A program made the translations under genes and the position numbers. This document shows, in pieces, positions 17,516 to 26,040 of a DNA stretch of 64,000 nt. The first letter of the stretch is position 1, and each line of letters opens with the position of its first letter. The stretch lies in contig NZ_JAUXZE010000032.1 of assembly GCF_030694085.1 (NCBI RefSeq), forward strand, positions 1-64,000, given 5' to 3'. A model generated the notes under the pieces. It saw nothing but the letters and a program-made list of their open reading frames with translations, searched no databases and was not told the origin of the DNA. The DNA comes from Tabrizicola sp. (GTDB lineage: Bacteria > Pseudomonadota > Alphaproteobacteria > Rhodobacterales > Rhodobacteraceae).

Positions 17516-18433
17516 ATGGCCCTGTTCAATTTCCGTCGCAAGGAAGAGGCCACCCCCGCCACCGGGTCGCTGGAACCCTTCCTCAAGGGCTACTCGATCG
17601 AGGTGATGCCACGCACCGCCGAAAAGGTGGACAGTTTCCGCGACATCCTGCCCTTGGGCACCCGCGTCTACATCGCCCACATCGACGGCACGCCTATCGA
17701 GGACATGGTGGCCACCGCCAAGCGGATCGGGGCCGAAGGCTACGATGTCATGCCCCACTTCCCGGCCCGCATCATCAAGGACCAGGCCACGCTGGCCGAC
17801 TGGGTCGCGCGCTACAAAGATGTCGGCGTTGAACAGGGCCTTCTCCTCGCAGGCGGCGTCTCGCAGCCCGTGGGCGAGTTCAGCACTTCGATGCAACTCC
17901 TTGAATCTGGTGCCTTTACCGGCTTCAAGAGGTTGCACGTCGCGGGCCACCCGGAAGGCAACAAGGACATCGACCCCGACGGTTCCGACCGCATGGTCAT
18001 GGAAGCCGCGCGCTGGAAGTCCGCCTTCATGCAGCGCACCGACGCCCAGATGGCGATGGCCACCCAGTTCTGCTTCGAGGCCCAGCCCGTCATCGACTGG
18101 GTGAACCGCCTCCAGGCCGAGGGTATCAAGCTTCCTGTCCACATCGGCATCGCCGGGCCTGCCAAGCTGCAAACCCTGATCAAGTTCGCCATCGCCTGCG
18201 GCGTCGGCCCCTCGCTGCGGGTCCTGCAAAAGCGCGCGATGGACGTGACCAAGCTTCTGCTCCCCTACGAGCCGACCGAAGTCCTAGAAGGCCTCGCCGC
18301 CCACAAGGCCGCAAACCCGGGCTTCGGCATCGAACAGGTCCACTTCTTCCCCCTTGGCGGCATCAAGACCAATGCCCAATGGGTCACCGAAAACGGCGGC
18401 GCCTCGGGCGTTCCGGCCTCCGCCACCGCGTAA
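17516..18433 (+). CDS. methylenetetrahydrofolate reductase-like protein
   Basis: 305 residues with a MetF-type TIM barrel: early FLKGYSIEVMPR, VYIAHIDG, GYDVMPHFPARI, LLAGG, HVAGHPEGNKDID and a late HIGIAGPAKL. MetF reduces 5,10-methylene-THF to 5-methyl-THF with FAD. It is divergent from housekeeping MetF and lies in a set with a methyl-THF:corrinoid methyltransferase-like gene, so it may run in the oxidative direction on methyl groups released by demethylation. ATG 17516 follows AAGGAGA at six bases. Confidence 0.85.
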   Translation: MALFNFRRKEEATPATGSLEPFLKGYSIEVMPRTAEKVDSFRDILPLGTRVYIAHIDGTPIEDMVATAKRIGAEGYDVMPHFPARIIKDQATLADWVARYKDVGVEQGLLLAGGVSQPVGEFSTSMQLLESGAFTGFKRLHVAGHPEGNKDIDPDGSDRMVMEAARWKSAFMQRTDAQMAMATQFCFEAQPVIDWVNRLQAEGIKLPVHIGIAGPAKLQTLIKFAIACGVGPSLRVLQKRAMDVTKLLLPYEPTEVLEGLAAHKAANPGFGIEQVHFFPLGGIKTNAQWVTENGGASGVPASATA

Positions 18434-18448
18434 GAGAAAGCTTCAAGA

Positions 18449-19429
18449 ATGACCCGTACTGTCATTGAATCCAAAACGAAAACCGTGATCATCGGCTTTG
18501 ACGAACCCTTCTGCGTGATCGGCGAACGCATCAACCCGACGGGGCGCAAGAAGCTTGCCGCCGAACTGGAAGCCGACAACTTCGACACCGTCATCAAGGA
18601 CGCCCTCGAACAGGTTGCCTGCGGTGCGACTGTCCTCGACGTGAACTCCGGTGCGGTCTTCACCAACAAGATGGCGACCGACCCGCGCTACGCCGACAAC
18701 AACTTCGTCGAGCCGCCGCTGATGAAGGCCCTGATCGAGATCATCCAGCAGACCGTCGACGTGCCCCTGTGCATCGACTCGTCGGTCCCCGGCGCCCTCG
18801 AATCCGGGCTGATGGCCTGCGAAGGCCGCCCGCTCCTGAACTCGGTCACCGGGGAAGAGCACCGCCTGGACCTCGTCCTGCCGCTGGTCAAGAAGTACAA
18901 TGTTCCGGTCGTGGCCATCTCGAACGACGACACTGGCATCTCCGAGGACCCCGACGTCCGCTTTGCCGTCGCCAAGAAGATCGTCGAACGCGCCGCCGAT
19001 TTCGGTATCCCGGCGCATGACATCGTGGTCGATCCCCTCGTCATGCCCGTCGGCGCGATGGGATCGGCTGGCCAGCAGGTCTTCGCCCTCGTCCGCCGCC
19101 TGCGCGAGGAGTTGGGCGTCAACACCACCTGCGGTGCCTCGAACATCAGCTTCGGCCTGCCGCACCGCCACGGCATCAACGGCGCCTTCCTGCCGATGGC
19201 CATCGGCGCCGGCATGACCAGCGCCATCATGAATCCCGTCCGCCAGCAGGAAATGGAGGCGATTCGCGCCGCCAACTTCCTGATGAACCACGACGCCAAT
19301 GGCGGCGAATGGATCCGCTTTGCCAAGGTGCTGGAAGCCGTCGAAGGCGGCCTTAGCTTCGCCGAAGCCTCCGCCGCCGCAAGCCAGGCCGCCGGTGGCC
19401 GTCGCGGCGGACGTCGCGGCCGGGCGTAA
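18449..19429 (+). CDS. methyltetrahydrofolate:corrinoid methyltransferase-like protein (DHPS fold)
   Basis: 326 residues of the pterin-binding (dihydropteroate synthase) superfamily: IGERINPTGRKKL, ATVLDVNSGAV, LCIDSSVPGALE, LNSVTGEE, VVAISND and GASNISFGLPHR. These are the motifs of AcsE/MtvA/MetH-type enzymes, which move a methyl group between a corrinoid protein and tetrahydrofolate. It ends in an RGGRRGRRGRA tail, which is unusual and basic. No corrinoid protein or substrate methyltransferase is encoded nearby. It starts 15 bases after the metF-like gene. Confidence 0.85.
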   Translation: MTRTVIESKTKTVIIGFDEPFCVIGERINPTGRKKLAAELEADNFDTVIKDALEQVACGATVLDVNSGAVFTNKMATDPRYADNNFVEPPLMKALIEIIQQTVDVPLCIDSSVPGALESGLMACEGRPLLNSVTGEEHRLDLVLPLVKKYNVPVVAISNDDTGISEDPDVRFAVAKKIVERAADFGIPAHDIVVDPLVMPVGAMGSAGQQVFALVRRLREELGVNTTCGASNISFGLPHRHGINGAFLPMAIGAGMTSAIMNPVRQQEMEAIRAANFLMNHDANGGEWIRFAKVLEAVEGGLSFAEASAAASQAAGGRRGGRRGRA

Positions 19430-19437
19430 ATCAAGCA

Positions 19438-19465
19438 GGACTGCCCCTTCCCAAGCGGGCAGTCC
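19438..19465 (+). terminator. strong hairpin after the methyltransferase gene
   Basis: GGACTGCCC (19438-19446) and GGGCAGTCC (19457-19465) form a nine-pair stem eight bases past the stop. There is no T-run, so it may stabilise the 3' end or end transcription with a helper. A second nine-pair hairpin, CCTGCGTGT/ACACGCAGG, lies at 19514-19536. Confidence 0.5.
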
Positions 19466-19472
19466 CACCCAT

Positions 19473-19503
19473 TCATCTGTCCCAAAATATCCCCGCCGGA
19501 GGC
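19473..19503 (+). repeat. 31-bp dispersed repeat with AAAATATCCCCGCCGGAGG core, copy 1
   Basis: Starts TCATCT and ends CCGCCGGAGGC. 29 of 31 bases match the copy at 36890-36920 in the same orientation, including an unbroken CCAAAATATCCCCGCCGGAGG. Both copies are intergenic. No open frame or mobile gene is attached. Confidence 0.8.
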
Positions 19504-19647
19504 CCTCCCAGGTCCTGCGTGTCCTTCACACGCAGGGCCGAGACAATGGACTTCGCGCGGCACGCGCTCCATATCCTAACCGCCCGCACCCAAGACGCTG
19601 CCGCTCACCTTTGCGGCACCACGCCCGTGCCCCGGTTGCACCGGGCA

Positions 19648-19668
19648 GGGAAGGTTGGCACCCTTCCC
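19648..19668 (+). promoter_or_regulatory. hairpin that buries the likely ribosome site of the next gene
   Basis: GGGAAGG (19648-19654) pairs with CCTTCCC (19662-19668), and the start codon follows two bases later at 19671. GGGAAGG is the only Shine-Dalgarno-like sequence before that start. A second hairpin CCCGG/CCGGG (19631-19645) lies directly upstream. This could control translation; a chance hairpin is possible. Confidence 0.4.
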
Positions 19669-19670
19669 CC

Positions 19671-20204
19671 ATGTTGCGCGCCCTCGCTCTGTCCGTTGTC
19701 CTTGTCGCGCCAGCCTCGGCCCAAAGCCCCGGCCTGCCGTTCCCCCTCGACACCACGGGGCGGGCCGCGCTGGAAACCGGCCTCGACATGGCCGCAGCGG
19801 CCCTGGCCAACGCCCTCGTCCAGTCGCGTGACGCCGCCTGGGCCGAAGGCACCCAGCCGATGCCGCCCCATGTTCGCACAGCCCTTCTCGACTGGTATCC
19901 CGCCGATCTTCTGGACAGCATCGAATACCGCACCGGCATCGCCGAGGACTCGACGCTCCAATCCCTCGCGATCCGCTACGGCGAGGCGACGGCCGTCACT
20001 ATGGTCGACACCATCGTCTTCGCCGACCCCCGGGACGCAGAAACCAACATCGCCCTCTGGGCGCATGAGGTGAAGCATGTCGAACAGTTCCGCCGCTGGG
20101 GCCTGATGGGCTTTGCGCAACGCTATGTCCGCGATCACGAATCCGTCGAGGCCGAGGCCTATGCCATCGGCGCCGAGGTCAAGGCGCTCCACGGCGGGGG
20201 CTGA
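19671..20204 (+). CDS. secreted DUF4157-like zincin-motif protein
   Basis: 177 residues. A signal peptide (LALSVVLVAPASAQ) precedes a domain with WAHEVKHVEQF at about 127-137, an HExxH-like motif (HEVKH), and HESVEAEAYAIG near the end, which could give the third metal ligand. This pattern is that of DUF4157 proteins, often found as inactive or unproven metallopeptidases. The start at 19671 gives the signal peptide but has an unusual leader: its ribosome site is inside a hairpin. Substrate unknown. Confidence 0.7.
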   Translation: MLRALALSVVLVAPASAQSPGLPFPLDTTGRAALETGLDMAAAALANALVQSRDAAWAEGTQPMPPHVRTALLDWYPADLLDSIEYRTGIAEDSTLQSLAIRYGEATAVTMVDTIVFADPRDAETNIALWAHEVKHVEQFRRWGLMGFAQRYVRDHESVEAEAYAIGAEVKALHGGG

Positions 20205-20270
20205 CGCCGCTCTTCTTTGCCAGCGCCGTTGCGTCTGCTAGGCTGTGCGCGACAAACGAAAAGCGGCTCG

Positions 20271-20666
20271 ATGCTCACCGGAACCTGTCATTGTGGCGCC
20301 TGCAGCTGGACCCTGGCCGAAGTCCCGGCCTCGGTCACCGCCTGCAACTGCACGATCTGCCGCCGCACCGGCGCGCTCTGGGCCTACGGTTTCCTCGGCC
20401 AAGATGTCGGCGTCACCGGGGATACCGGCGCCTACCGCCGCGCCGACGGCAAGGAGCTAGAGTTCCACTTCTGCCGGACGTGCGGTTCAATGATGTTCAA
20501 CATGGCGCGCGAGGCGCGGGCTGACGGCACCCGCTGGATCGCCGTCAACTGCCGCATGACCGACCCGGCACCGCTGATGGACCTGCCCATTGACCATTTC
20601 GACGGGCACGATACCTGGGAAGACCTGCCTTCCGATGGACGCAATGTGCGGGACATGTGGTTCTAG
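20271..20666 (+). CDS. GFA family (CENP-V/glutathione-dependent formaldehyde-activating domain) protein
   Basis: 131 residues with the full zinc-cysteine set of the family: TCHCGAC, ACNCTICRRTG and FCRTCGSMMF. The domain covers the whole protein. GFA of Paracoccus was proposed to speed formaldehyde plus glutathione condensation, but most family members have unknown substrates. ATG 20271 is chosen because the domain starts immediately after it; the ribosome site is weak (AAAGCGG). It lies 66 bases after the DUF4157-like gene. Confidence 0.85.
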   Translation: MLTGTCHCGACSWTLAEVPASVTACNCTICRRTGALWAYGFLGQDVGVTGDTGAYRRADGKELEFHFCRTCGSMMFNMAREARADGTRWIAVNCRMTDPAPLMDLPIDHFDGHDTWEDLPSDGRNVRDMWF

Positions 20667-20738
20667 TCAACCAGTCAATTGATTAAGGCAGTCTTAAGGT
20701 CCACGCGCAACCCCTTGAAATCCCTCATCCCGAAAGCT

Positions 20739-20753
20739 TGTCCACGGTGGACA
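20739..20753. repeat. stop-adjacent palindrome TGTCCAC-N-GTGGACA, copy 1
   Basis: A perfect 15-base inverted repeat one base past the olsB stop codon (minus strand). No T-run follows, so it is not a standard terminator. Related copies follow the stops of epmA and efp. Confidence 0.6.
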
Positions 20754-20754
20754 C

Positions 20755-21480
20755 CTACCCCGCCACCGCCCGCAAACTGGCCGCCCGGGCGGGCGGCACC
20801 CGGTCCACCTCGACGCAGGTAAAGACATGCAGGGTATCCAGCTCCCGGTCCACAACCGCATGATCGCTGACCCAGCCCCCCATCCCCAGATAGGTTCGCA
20901 AAAGGGGCGGCAGCCCCGCCAGCGCCGCCCTCCGGTCCAGGACCGGCCCGACCAGCGCAGGATACTCCACCACCTCCGTCGCCTTCCGTCCCGGCAGGTG
21001 CTCTACCGGACCGACGAACTCTGCTGCCAGCAGCGAAAGGCCCGCCCGATGCGCCTCCCACCCGGCCCCGCGGAAACTTGAACAGCCGACCAGAAGCCCC
21101 GCCTGCCCCTCGTCCACCAGCCGCGTCATCGCCCCCCAGGCCAGCCGCAGCACGTCGGGATGCACGCCACCGGGGGCGACGCAGAACCGGCCCATCTCTG
21201 CTATGGGCCGCGCATAGCCCGACAGCGGCTCCACATCGTAGAATCGCGCCGAGTAGCCCTGCCCCAGCCCCGCGCCCCAGCCGAACAGCATGACCCGGAA
21301 GTAGGCCAGCATCCCCGCCGGTCCCTCGACCATCACATGCGCCGACAGCCCATCCTGCGCGTCCTCCTCCGCCCCCGACACCCGGGGAAAGCAGGCCGCC
21401 CGCAGTGCCATGACCCGGCCCATGTCGGACCGCCCCTCGGCCAGCCTTGCGACCAACACACCCTTTCGAAGTGGCCTCAC
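20755..21480 (-). CDS. olsB: L-ornithine N-alpha-acyltransferase
   Basis: 241 residues of the OlsB/hemolysin-like GNAT family: [13 protein letters not shown] at the start, ALRAACFP, a central [12 protein letters not shown] and [12 protein letters not shown]. OlsB transfers a 3-hydroxyacyl chain from ACP to ornithine, giving lyso-ornithine lipid, the phosphate-free membrane lipid common in Rhodobacteraceae. The second acyltransferase, OlsA, is not here. GTG 21480 follows GGGGGAAAGG; an in-frame ATG at 21534 would overlap the divergent msrB start codon. A palindrome immediately follows the stop. Confidence 0.85.
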   Translation of the reverse strand: MRPLRKGVLVARLAEGRSDMGRVMALRAACFPRVSGAEEDAQDGLSAHVMVEGPAGMLAYFRVMLFGWGAGLGQGYSARFYDVEPLSGYARPIAEMGRFCVAPGGVHPDVLRLAWGAMTRLVDEGQAGLLVGCSSFRGAGWEAHRAGLSLLAAEFVGPVEHLPGRKATEVVEYPALVGPVLDRRAALAGLPPLLRTYLGMGGWVSDHAVVDRELDTLHVFTCVEVDRVPPARAASLRAVAG

Positions 21481-21532
21481 GCCCTTTCCCCCTGCGGCCG
21501 CAGCCCCTAGATTAGCCTCAAAGGAGACCCGC

Positions 21533-21925
21533 ATGGACAAGATCGTCAAGACCGATACCGAATGGCAGGCCCAGCTTTCCGACCTCGCCTACAAGGTGAC
21601 CCGCAAGCACGGAACCGAACGCGCCTTCACCCACGACAGCTTTCCCAAGGACCCCGGCACCTTCCGCTGCATCTGCTGCGGCGCGCCCCTGTTCGACCAG
21701 CAGACCAAGTTTGACAGCGGCACCGGCTGGCCCAGCTTCTATGCCCCCCTCGACCCCGATATGGTTGGCGAGCGGTCGGACAACAGCTGGTTCATGCGCC
21801 GGACCGAGGTTCACTGCAACCGCTGCGACGCGCATCTGGGCCACGTCTTCCCGGACGGCCCCGCCCCCACCGGCCTGCGCTACTGTATCAACGGCGTGGC
21901 CTTGACCTTCGAACCCGAGGACTAG
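21533..21925 (+). CDS. msrB: peptide-methionine (R)-S-oxide reductase
   Basis: 130 residues. Zinc site CICC (Cys46, Cys49) and CNRC (Cys95, Cys98); catalytic Cys118 in [20 protein letters not shown] substrate loop. It reduces methionine-R-sulfoxide in proteins. The resolving cysteine position is occupied by the zinc-type arrangement. ATG 21533 follows AAAGGAGACCC. Only 52 bases separate it from the divergent olsB start, and it overlaps the convergent bamE-like gene by four bases at its end. Confidence 0.96.
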   Translation: MDKIVKTDTEWQAQLSDLAYKVTRKHGTERAFTHDSFPKDPGTFRCICCGAPLFDQQTKFDSGTGWPSFYAPLDPDMVGERSDNSWFMRRTEVHCNRCDAHLGHVFPDGPAPTGLRYCINGVALTFEPED

Positions 21926-22410
21926 TCGGCCAGCAGGTCGCCCGCCTGCAGTCGACCGAAGCTGCCCAGGATCTGCTGGATGAAGCCCAGGCCTTTCACG
22001 TTCGGCTCGGTCACCCGGCGCGAGATCTGGACGACCTTGCCGTCCTCAAGCCCGTAGCGGGCGACGTTTTCCACGGTCCCGGCCTCGTTGAAGGTCACGG
22101 CCAGCACCTGACGCTCGATCTCTTGCGGGGCACGCGGGCCGAAATGCTTGTAGCGGCTTTGCACGTAGAACCAGCCCACATCGTTCAGAAGGCCCGAGGT
22201 TGTCGGACGGCCGATCTTCTCACCCACCGTTTCGCGCGTGTCAGTGCCGACCTCGATCAGGGCAAGCTCCTGCTCGGTCGGCACATAGCCGTGATTGCGA
22301 AAGACCGGCGAACAGCCAGCGATCATGGCGACGAGGGTCAGTGCAATGACCCCCTTGCGCGACGTCTGGCGGGCCGCAAGCACCGAACGCGCGAACCGGA
22401 AATCTGCCAT
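21922..22410 (-). CDS. bamE: outer membrane assembly lipoprotein BamE (SmpA/OmlA)
   Basis: 162 residues with a lipoprotein signal ([10 protein letters not shown]) and the BamE fold: [21 protein letters not shown], then [22 protein letters not shown], the usual hairpin and helix of the family. BamE is an accessory lipoprotein of the beta-barrel assembly machine in the outer membrane. ATG 22410 follows GAGGACA; a start at 22440 would lengthen the signal N-region by 10 residues. Divergent from yceD, as often seen in alphaproteobacteria. Confidence 0.9.
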   Translation of the reverse strand: MADFRFARSVLAARQTSRKGVIALTLVAMIAGCSPVFRNHGYVPTEQELALIEVGTDTRETVGEKIGRPTTSGLLNDVGWFYVQSRYKHFGPRAPQEIERQVLAVTFNEAGTVENVARYGLEDGKVVQISRRVTEPNVKGLGFIQQILGSFGRLQAGDLLAD

Positions 22411-22556
22411 GCCTGTCCTCACGCCCCGCTCTTGTGCCATCGATCAACGCAGGTTCTTCAAAACCCTTGGCGTTCGGGATAACAGACTATGAGCCCCTTG
22501 TTCAAGAATGGAACGCCGCACCCTTCCCGTGGGGCGGCCCCGTGAAAGTCCCGCCG

Positions 22557-23132
22557 ATGACCGATGTGCCCCAGCCCCGTCCCACCCGCTTCCGCACCGG
22601 CGGGCTCAGTCCGCGCAAGCCCACGCGCTTTGCCTATCGCCCCGATGCGCAGGAACGCGCGGCACTCGCGGCTGATCTGGGCCTTCTGGGCCTGGCTGCG
22701 CTGGACCTCACCGGCGAGATCCGCCCCTCGGGGCGCGATGAACTGGTGCTCGAGGCTCGGCTGACCGCCCGCGCCGACCAGCCCTGCAGCGTCACCTTGG
22801 TCCCGGTGCCGGCAAGGATCGACGAACCCGTACGCCGCCGCTACGTCGCGGGCTACCAGTTGCCCGATGGCGACGAGGTCGAGATGCCCGAGGACGACAC
22901 GGTGGAACCGATGCCCGAGGTAATCGACCTGGCCGAGATCGCCGCCGAGGCGCTGGCCTTGGGCCTGCCCCTTTACCCCCGCGCGCCGGGGGTCGACTTC
23001 ACCCAGACACTCCATGCGGGGGATGGCGTGGACCCGCTTTCCGACGAAGACGTCAAACCGTTTTCTGCGCTGCAGGGCCTTGCGGAACAACTGAAGTCCA
23101 AAGGAAAAGCCGGATCGGACAAGGACGAATGA
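22557..23132 (+). CDS. YceD family protein (DUF177)
   Basis: 191 residues, acidic, with two family cysteine/valine blocks reduced to QPCSVTLVPVPARIDEPVRRRY and a DEVEMPEDD stretch. YceD is needed for normal 23S rRNA accumulation in several bacteria, and its gene normally sits before rpmF and plsX, as it does here. ATG 22557 gives the usual N-terminus; GTG 22542 is an alternative four residues back from it plus one. The frame is open further upstream but overlaps the bamE promoter region. Confidence 0.85.
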   Translation: MTDVPQPRPTRFRTGGLSPRKPTRFAYRPDAQERAALAADLGLLGLAALDLTGEIRPSGRDELVLEARLTARADQPCSVTLVPVPARIDEPVRRRYVAGYQLPDGDEVEMPEDDTVEPMPEVIDLAEIAAEALALGLPLYPRAPGVDFTQTLHAGDGVDPLSDEDVKPFSALQGLAEQLKSKGKAGSDKDE

Positions 23133-23171
23133 CCCTGCCTGCACCCCCTTGCCGCGCCCGCGAAAAGGGGC

Positions 23172-23199
23172 TTGCGCCGACCGGGAATCCGAGTATGTT
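23172..23199 (+). promoter_or_regulatory. promoter candidate for rpmF-plsX-fabH
   Basis: TTGCGC (23172-23177), 16 bases, TATGTT (23194-23199). Start expected near 23206, which leaves a leader of about 110 bases before rpmF, ending in a small GGGG-CATGT-CCCC hairpin. Confidence 0.45.
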
Positions 23200-23314
23200 C
23201 CGCGCCTCATTCAAGCTGTGAAGCAGCATCGGTCCTGCATTGCCGAATCCCGCAGAACCACGCTGAATCGCAAAGGAAATCCGGGGCATGTCCCCACTGC
23301 CCAAAGGTTGAGAC

Positions 23315-23521
23315 ATGGCTGTCCCGCAGAACCGCACCACGAAGTCCAAGCGCAACATGCGCCGCGCGCATGACGCGCTGGTTGCCGCCAATCCGAACGA
23401 TTGCCCGAACTGTGGCGAGCTGAAGCGTCCGCACCACGTGTGCAGCGCCTGCGGCCACTACGATTCGCGCGAAGTCGTCTCGATGGCCCGCGAAGTGGAT
23501 ATCGACGAGGACGCGGCGTAA
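23315..23521 (+). CDS. rpmF: 50S ribosomal protein bL32
   Basis: 68 residues: the invariant basic start [20 protein letters not shown], then a complete zinc ribbon [20 protein letters not shown] with four cysteines, so this is the zinc-bound (C+) form. ATG 23315 follows AAAGG at seven bases. Classic yceD-rpmF-plsX-fabH order. Confidence 0.98.
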   Translation: MAVPQNRTTKSKRNMRRAHDALVAANPNDCPNCGELKRPHHVCSACGHYDSREVVSMAREVDIDEDAA

Positions 23522-23545
23522 GCCGCGCATCCTGCGCGCGTCCCG

Positions 23546-24670
23546 ATGGCACTCGGACCCGAGTCTGCACCTGCCCCGGCCACTGAGCGCGTAGTCATTT
23601 CCGTTGACGCCATGGGTGGCGATCATGGACCGGCAGCTGTTGTTGCCGGTCTTGTCGAATCCCTTGGCCAGCATCCCCGGATGGACGCGATCCTGCACGG
23701 CGACGAAGCCGTGCTGCGTCCCCTGATCGCCCGTCATCCCGAACATGCATCCCGCATCACCCTGCGCCATGCCGAGCGTGTCGTGAAGATGGAGGACAAG
23801 CCGGCCCAGGTCATGCGCCACGGCCAGGGCACCTCGATGTTCTCGACCATCGACGCGGTAAAGGACGACGAGGCGGCGGCGGCGGTCTCTTGCGGCAACA
23901 CCGGCGCGCTGATGGCGGTGTCGATGCTGCGGCTGCGCAAACTGCCGGGCCTCAGCCGTCCGGCCATCGCCAGCCTCTTTCCGACGCCCACTCCCGGCAA
24001 GATGAACGTCATGCTGGACATGGGCGCCGATGTGAAGGCCGAGCCGACCGACCTGCTGCAATTCGCCTTCATGGGTGCATCTTACGCCCGCAACGGGCTT
24101 GCCATCGCGCGCCCGCGCGTCGGTCTGCTGAACGTCGGCACCGAAGAGCACAAGGGCCGGGCTGAACTGCACGAGGCGCATGCCCTTCTGGGCCGCCATG
24201 CCGAGGCGGGCAGTTTCGATTACGTCGGCTTCGTCGAAGGCACGGATATCCTGTCGGACCGTGTGGATGTGATCGTCACCGATGGCTTCACCGGCAATGT
24301 CGCCCTCAAGGCCATCGAGGGCACGGCGCGGCTGGTGGGCGACCTGTTGCGCCAGACGCTGACCTCGACGCTGCTGGCCAAGCTCGGGGCGTTGCTTGCG
24401 CGGGGGGCGCTCCGGCGTCTTCAGATGCGGATCGACCCGCGCCGGGTGAATGGCGGTGTGTTCCTGGGATTGAACGGCACAGTCGTGAAATCGCACGGTT
24501 CCGCCGACGCCACCGGGGTCGCCGCGGCCATCGGCCTTGCCTATCAACTGGCACAGGTTCGTTTCCTGGAACGGCTTGCGGCGCGGGTTGCATCCGCCGA
24601 AGCTGCGGGGCAGGATGCCGGCCAAGTGGGGGCCGAAATGGCCGGGACCGGAGGCAATCCTTCCGAATGA
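23546..24670 (+). CDS. plsX: phosphate acyltransferase PlsX
   Basis: 374 residues with ISVDAMGGDHGP at the start, SCGNTGALMA, and VIVTDGFTGNVALK. PlsX converts acyl-ACP plus phosphate to acyl-phosphate, the donor for PlsY in phospholipid synthesis; it binds the membrane peripherally. It starts 25 bases after rpmF and overlaps fabH in ATGA. The last 25 residues are Ala/Gly-rich and variable. Confidence 0.97.
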   Translation: MALGPESAPAPATERVVISVDAMGGDHGPAAVVAGLVESLGQHPRMDAILHGDEAVLRPLIARHPEHASRITLRHAERVVKMEDKPAQVMRHGQGTSMFSTIDAVKDDEAAAAVSCGNTGALMAVSMLRLRKLPGLSRPAIASLFPTPTPGKMNVMLDMGADVKAEPTDLLQFAFMGASYARNGLAIARPRVGLLNVGTEEHKGRAELHEAHALLGRHAEAGSFDYVGFVEGTDILSDRVDVIVTDGFTGNVALKAIEGTARLVGDLLRQTLTSTLLAKLGALLARGALRRLQMRIDPRRVNGGVFLGLNGTVVKSHGSADATGVAAAIGLAYQLAQVRFLERLAARVASAEAAGQDAGQVGAEMAGTGGNPSE

Positions 24671-25638
24671 CGATACGCGCCGCAGTCAGGGGCGTCGGGC
24701 ACTATCTGCCCGACCGTGTCGTCCCCAACTCCGAATTCGAAGCCATCATCGACACTTCGGACGAATGGATCCGCTCCCGCTCGGGGATCGAGCGGCGGCA
24801 TTTCGCGGCGGAAGGCCAGCTCACCAGCGACCTTGCGACCCGCGCGGCGATTGCCGCACTCGCGGATGCCGGGATAGAAGCCGACCAGATCGACGCGATC
24901 ATCGTCGCGACCTCGACCCCGGACCTGACCTTTCCGTCCGTTGCCACGATGGTCCAGAACGCGCTTGGCATGACCAAGGGCTATGCCTTCGACGTCCAGG
25001 CCGTCTGCGCGGGATTCGTTTATGCCCTTGCCAATGCCAATGCCCTGATCCTGTCCGGCCAAGCGACCCGGGTCCTTGTCATCGGGGCAGAGACCTTCTC
25101 CCGCCTGATGAACTGGAAAGACCGCGGCACCTGTGTCCTTTTCGGCGACGGCGCGGGCGCGGTGGTGCTTGAAGCCATCGAAGGCACCGGGACCAATGCC
25201 GACCGTGGCATCCTGGCGACCGACCTCAACTCGGACGGGCGCTACAAGGACATCCTTTACGTCGACGGCGGCACCTCGACCGGGACCACGGGACACCTGG
25301 TGATGGAAGGCAAGGAAGTCTTCCGACATGCCATTGAAAAGCTTGCAGAAACGGCGCACACCGCGCTGGACAAGGCGGGCCTGACGCCCGAGGACGTTGA
25401 CTGGATCGTCCCCCACCAGGCCAATATCCGCATCATCGAGGGCACCGCGAAACGGATGCAGGTCGCGATGGACCGTGTCGTCGTCACCGTCCAGGACCAC
25501 GGCAACACTTCCGCCGCCTCGATCCCATTGGCGCTGTCCGTGGGAAAGGCCCGTGGCCAGATCAAGCCGGGCGATCTGATCGTGACCGAGGCGATCGGCG
25601 GCGGACTGGCCTGGGGTTCGGTCGTCCTGCGCTGGTAG
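24667..25638 (+). CDS. fabH: beta-ketoacyl-ACP synthase III
   Basis: 323 residues with the Cys114 (AVCAGF), His250 (IVPHQAN) and Asn280 (HGNTSAAS) triad. It starts fatty acid synthesis by condensing acetyl-CoA with malonyl-ACP. Four-base overlap with plsX indicates coupled translation. Length and N-terminus RAAVRGVGHYLPDRVV are standard. Confidence 0.97.
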   Translation: MTIRAAVRGVGHYLPDRVVPNSEFEAIIDTSDEWIRSRSGIERRHFAAEGQLTSDLATRAAIAALADAGIEADQIDAIIVATSTPDLTFPSVATMVQNALGMTKGYAFDVQAVCAGFVYALANANALILSGQATRVLVIGAETFSRLMNWKDRGTCVLFGDGAGAVVLEAIEGTGTNADRGILATDLNSDGRYKDILYVDGGTSTGTTGHLVMEGKEVFRHAIEKLAETAHTALDKAGLTPEDVDWIVPHQANIRIIEGTAKRMQVAMDRVVVTVQDHGNTSAASIPLALSVGKARGQIKPGDLIVTEAIGGGLAWGSVVLRW

Positions 25639-25728
25639 GCGCCTTTAACCACGCGTTACAAGTGGTTGATATTGACTCGTAAATCCATCCGGCCCAATCT
25701 CGCCCGATAACAACTCGTGGGGGACGAG

Positions 25729-26031
25729 ATGAGCGAGAAGACCCTGACCCGGATGGACCTCAGCGAAGCCGTGTTTCGCGAAGTGGGTCTCAGCCGCAAC
25801 GAATCTGCCAATCTCGTTGAAGCGGTCCTGCAACATATGTCCGATGCCCTGGCCTCGGGCGAAACGGTGAAGATCTCGTCCTTCGGGACCTTCTCGGTGC
25901 GCGCCAAGACTGCCCGGGTCGGTCGCAACCCCAAGACCGGGGAAGAAGTTCCGATCTCGCCCCGCCGCGTCCTGACCTTCCGCCCATCGCACCTGGTGAA
26001 GGACCGCGTGGCGGCCGGGAAGAAGCGCTAA
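25729..26031 (+). CDS. ihfA: integration host factor subunit alpha
   Basis: 100 residues: [18 protein letters not shown] dimerisation helices, [11 protein letters not shown], then the DNA-bending beta-arm with [12 protein letters not shown]. IhfA pairs with IhfB and bends DNA; it also acts in GTA and phage biology. ATG 25729 follows GGGGGACGAG; a GTG four codons earlier is less likely. A promoter candidate is TTGACT (25672-25677) N17 CAATCT. Separated from fabH by 90 bases and followed by a MerR gene nine bases later. Confidence 0.97.
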   Translation: MSEKTLTRMDLSEAVFREVGLSRNESANLVEAVLQHMSDALASGETVKISSFGTFSVRAKTARVGRNPKTGEEVPISPRRVLTFRPSHLVKDRVAAGKKR

Positions 26032-26040
26032 GGGCACGGA

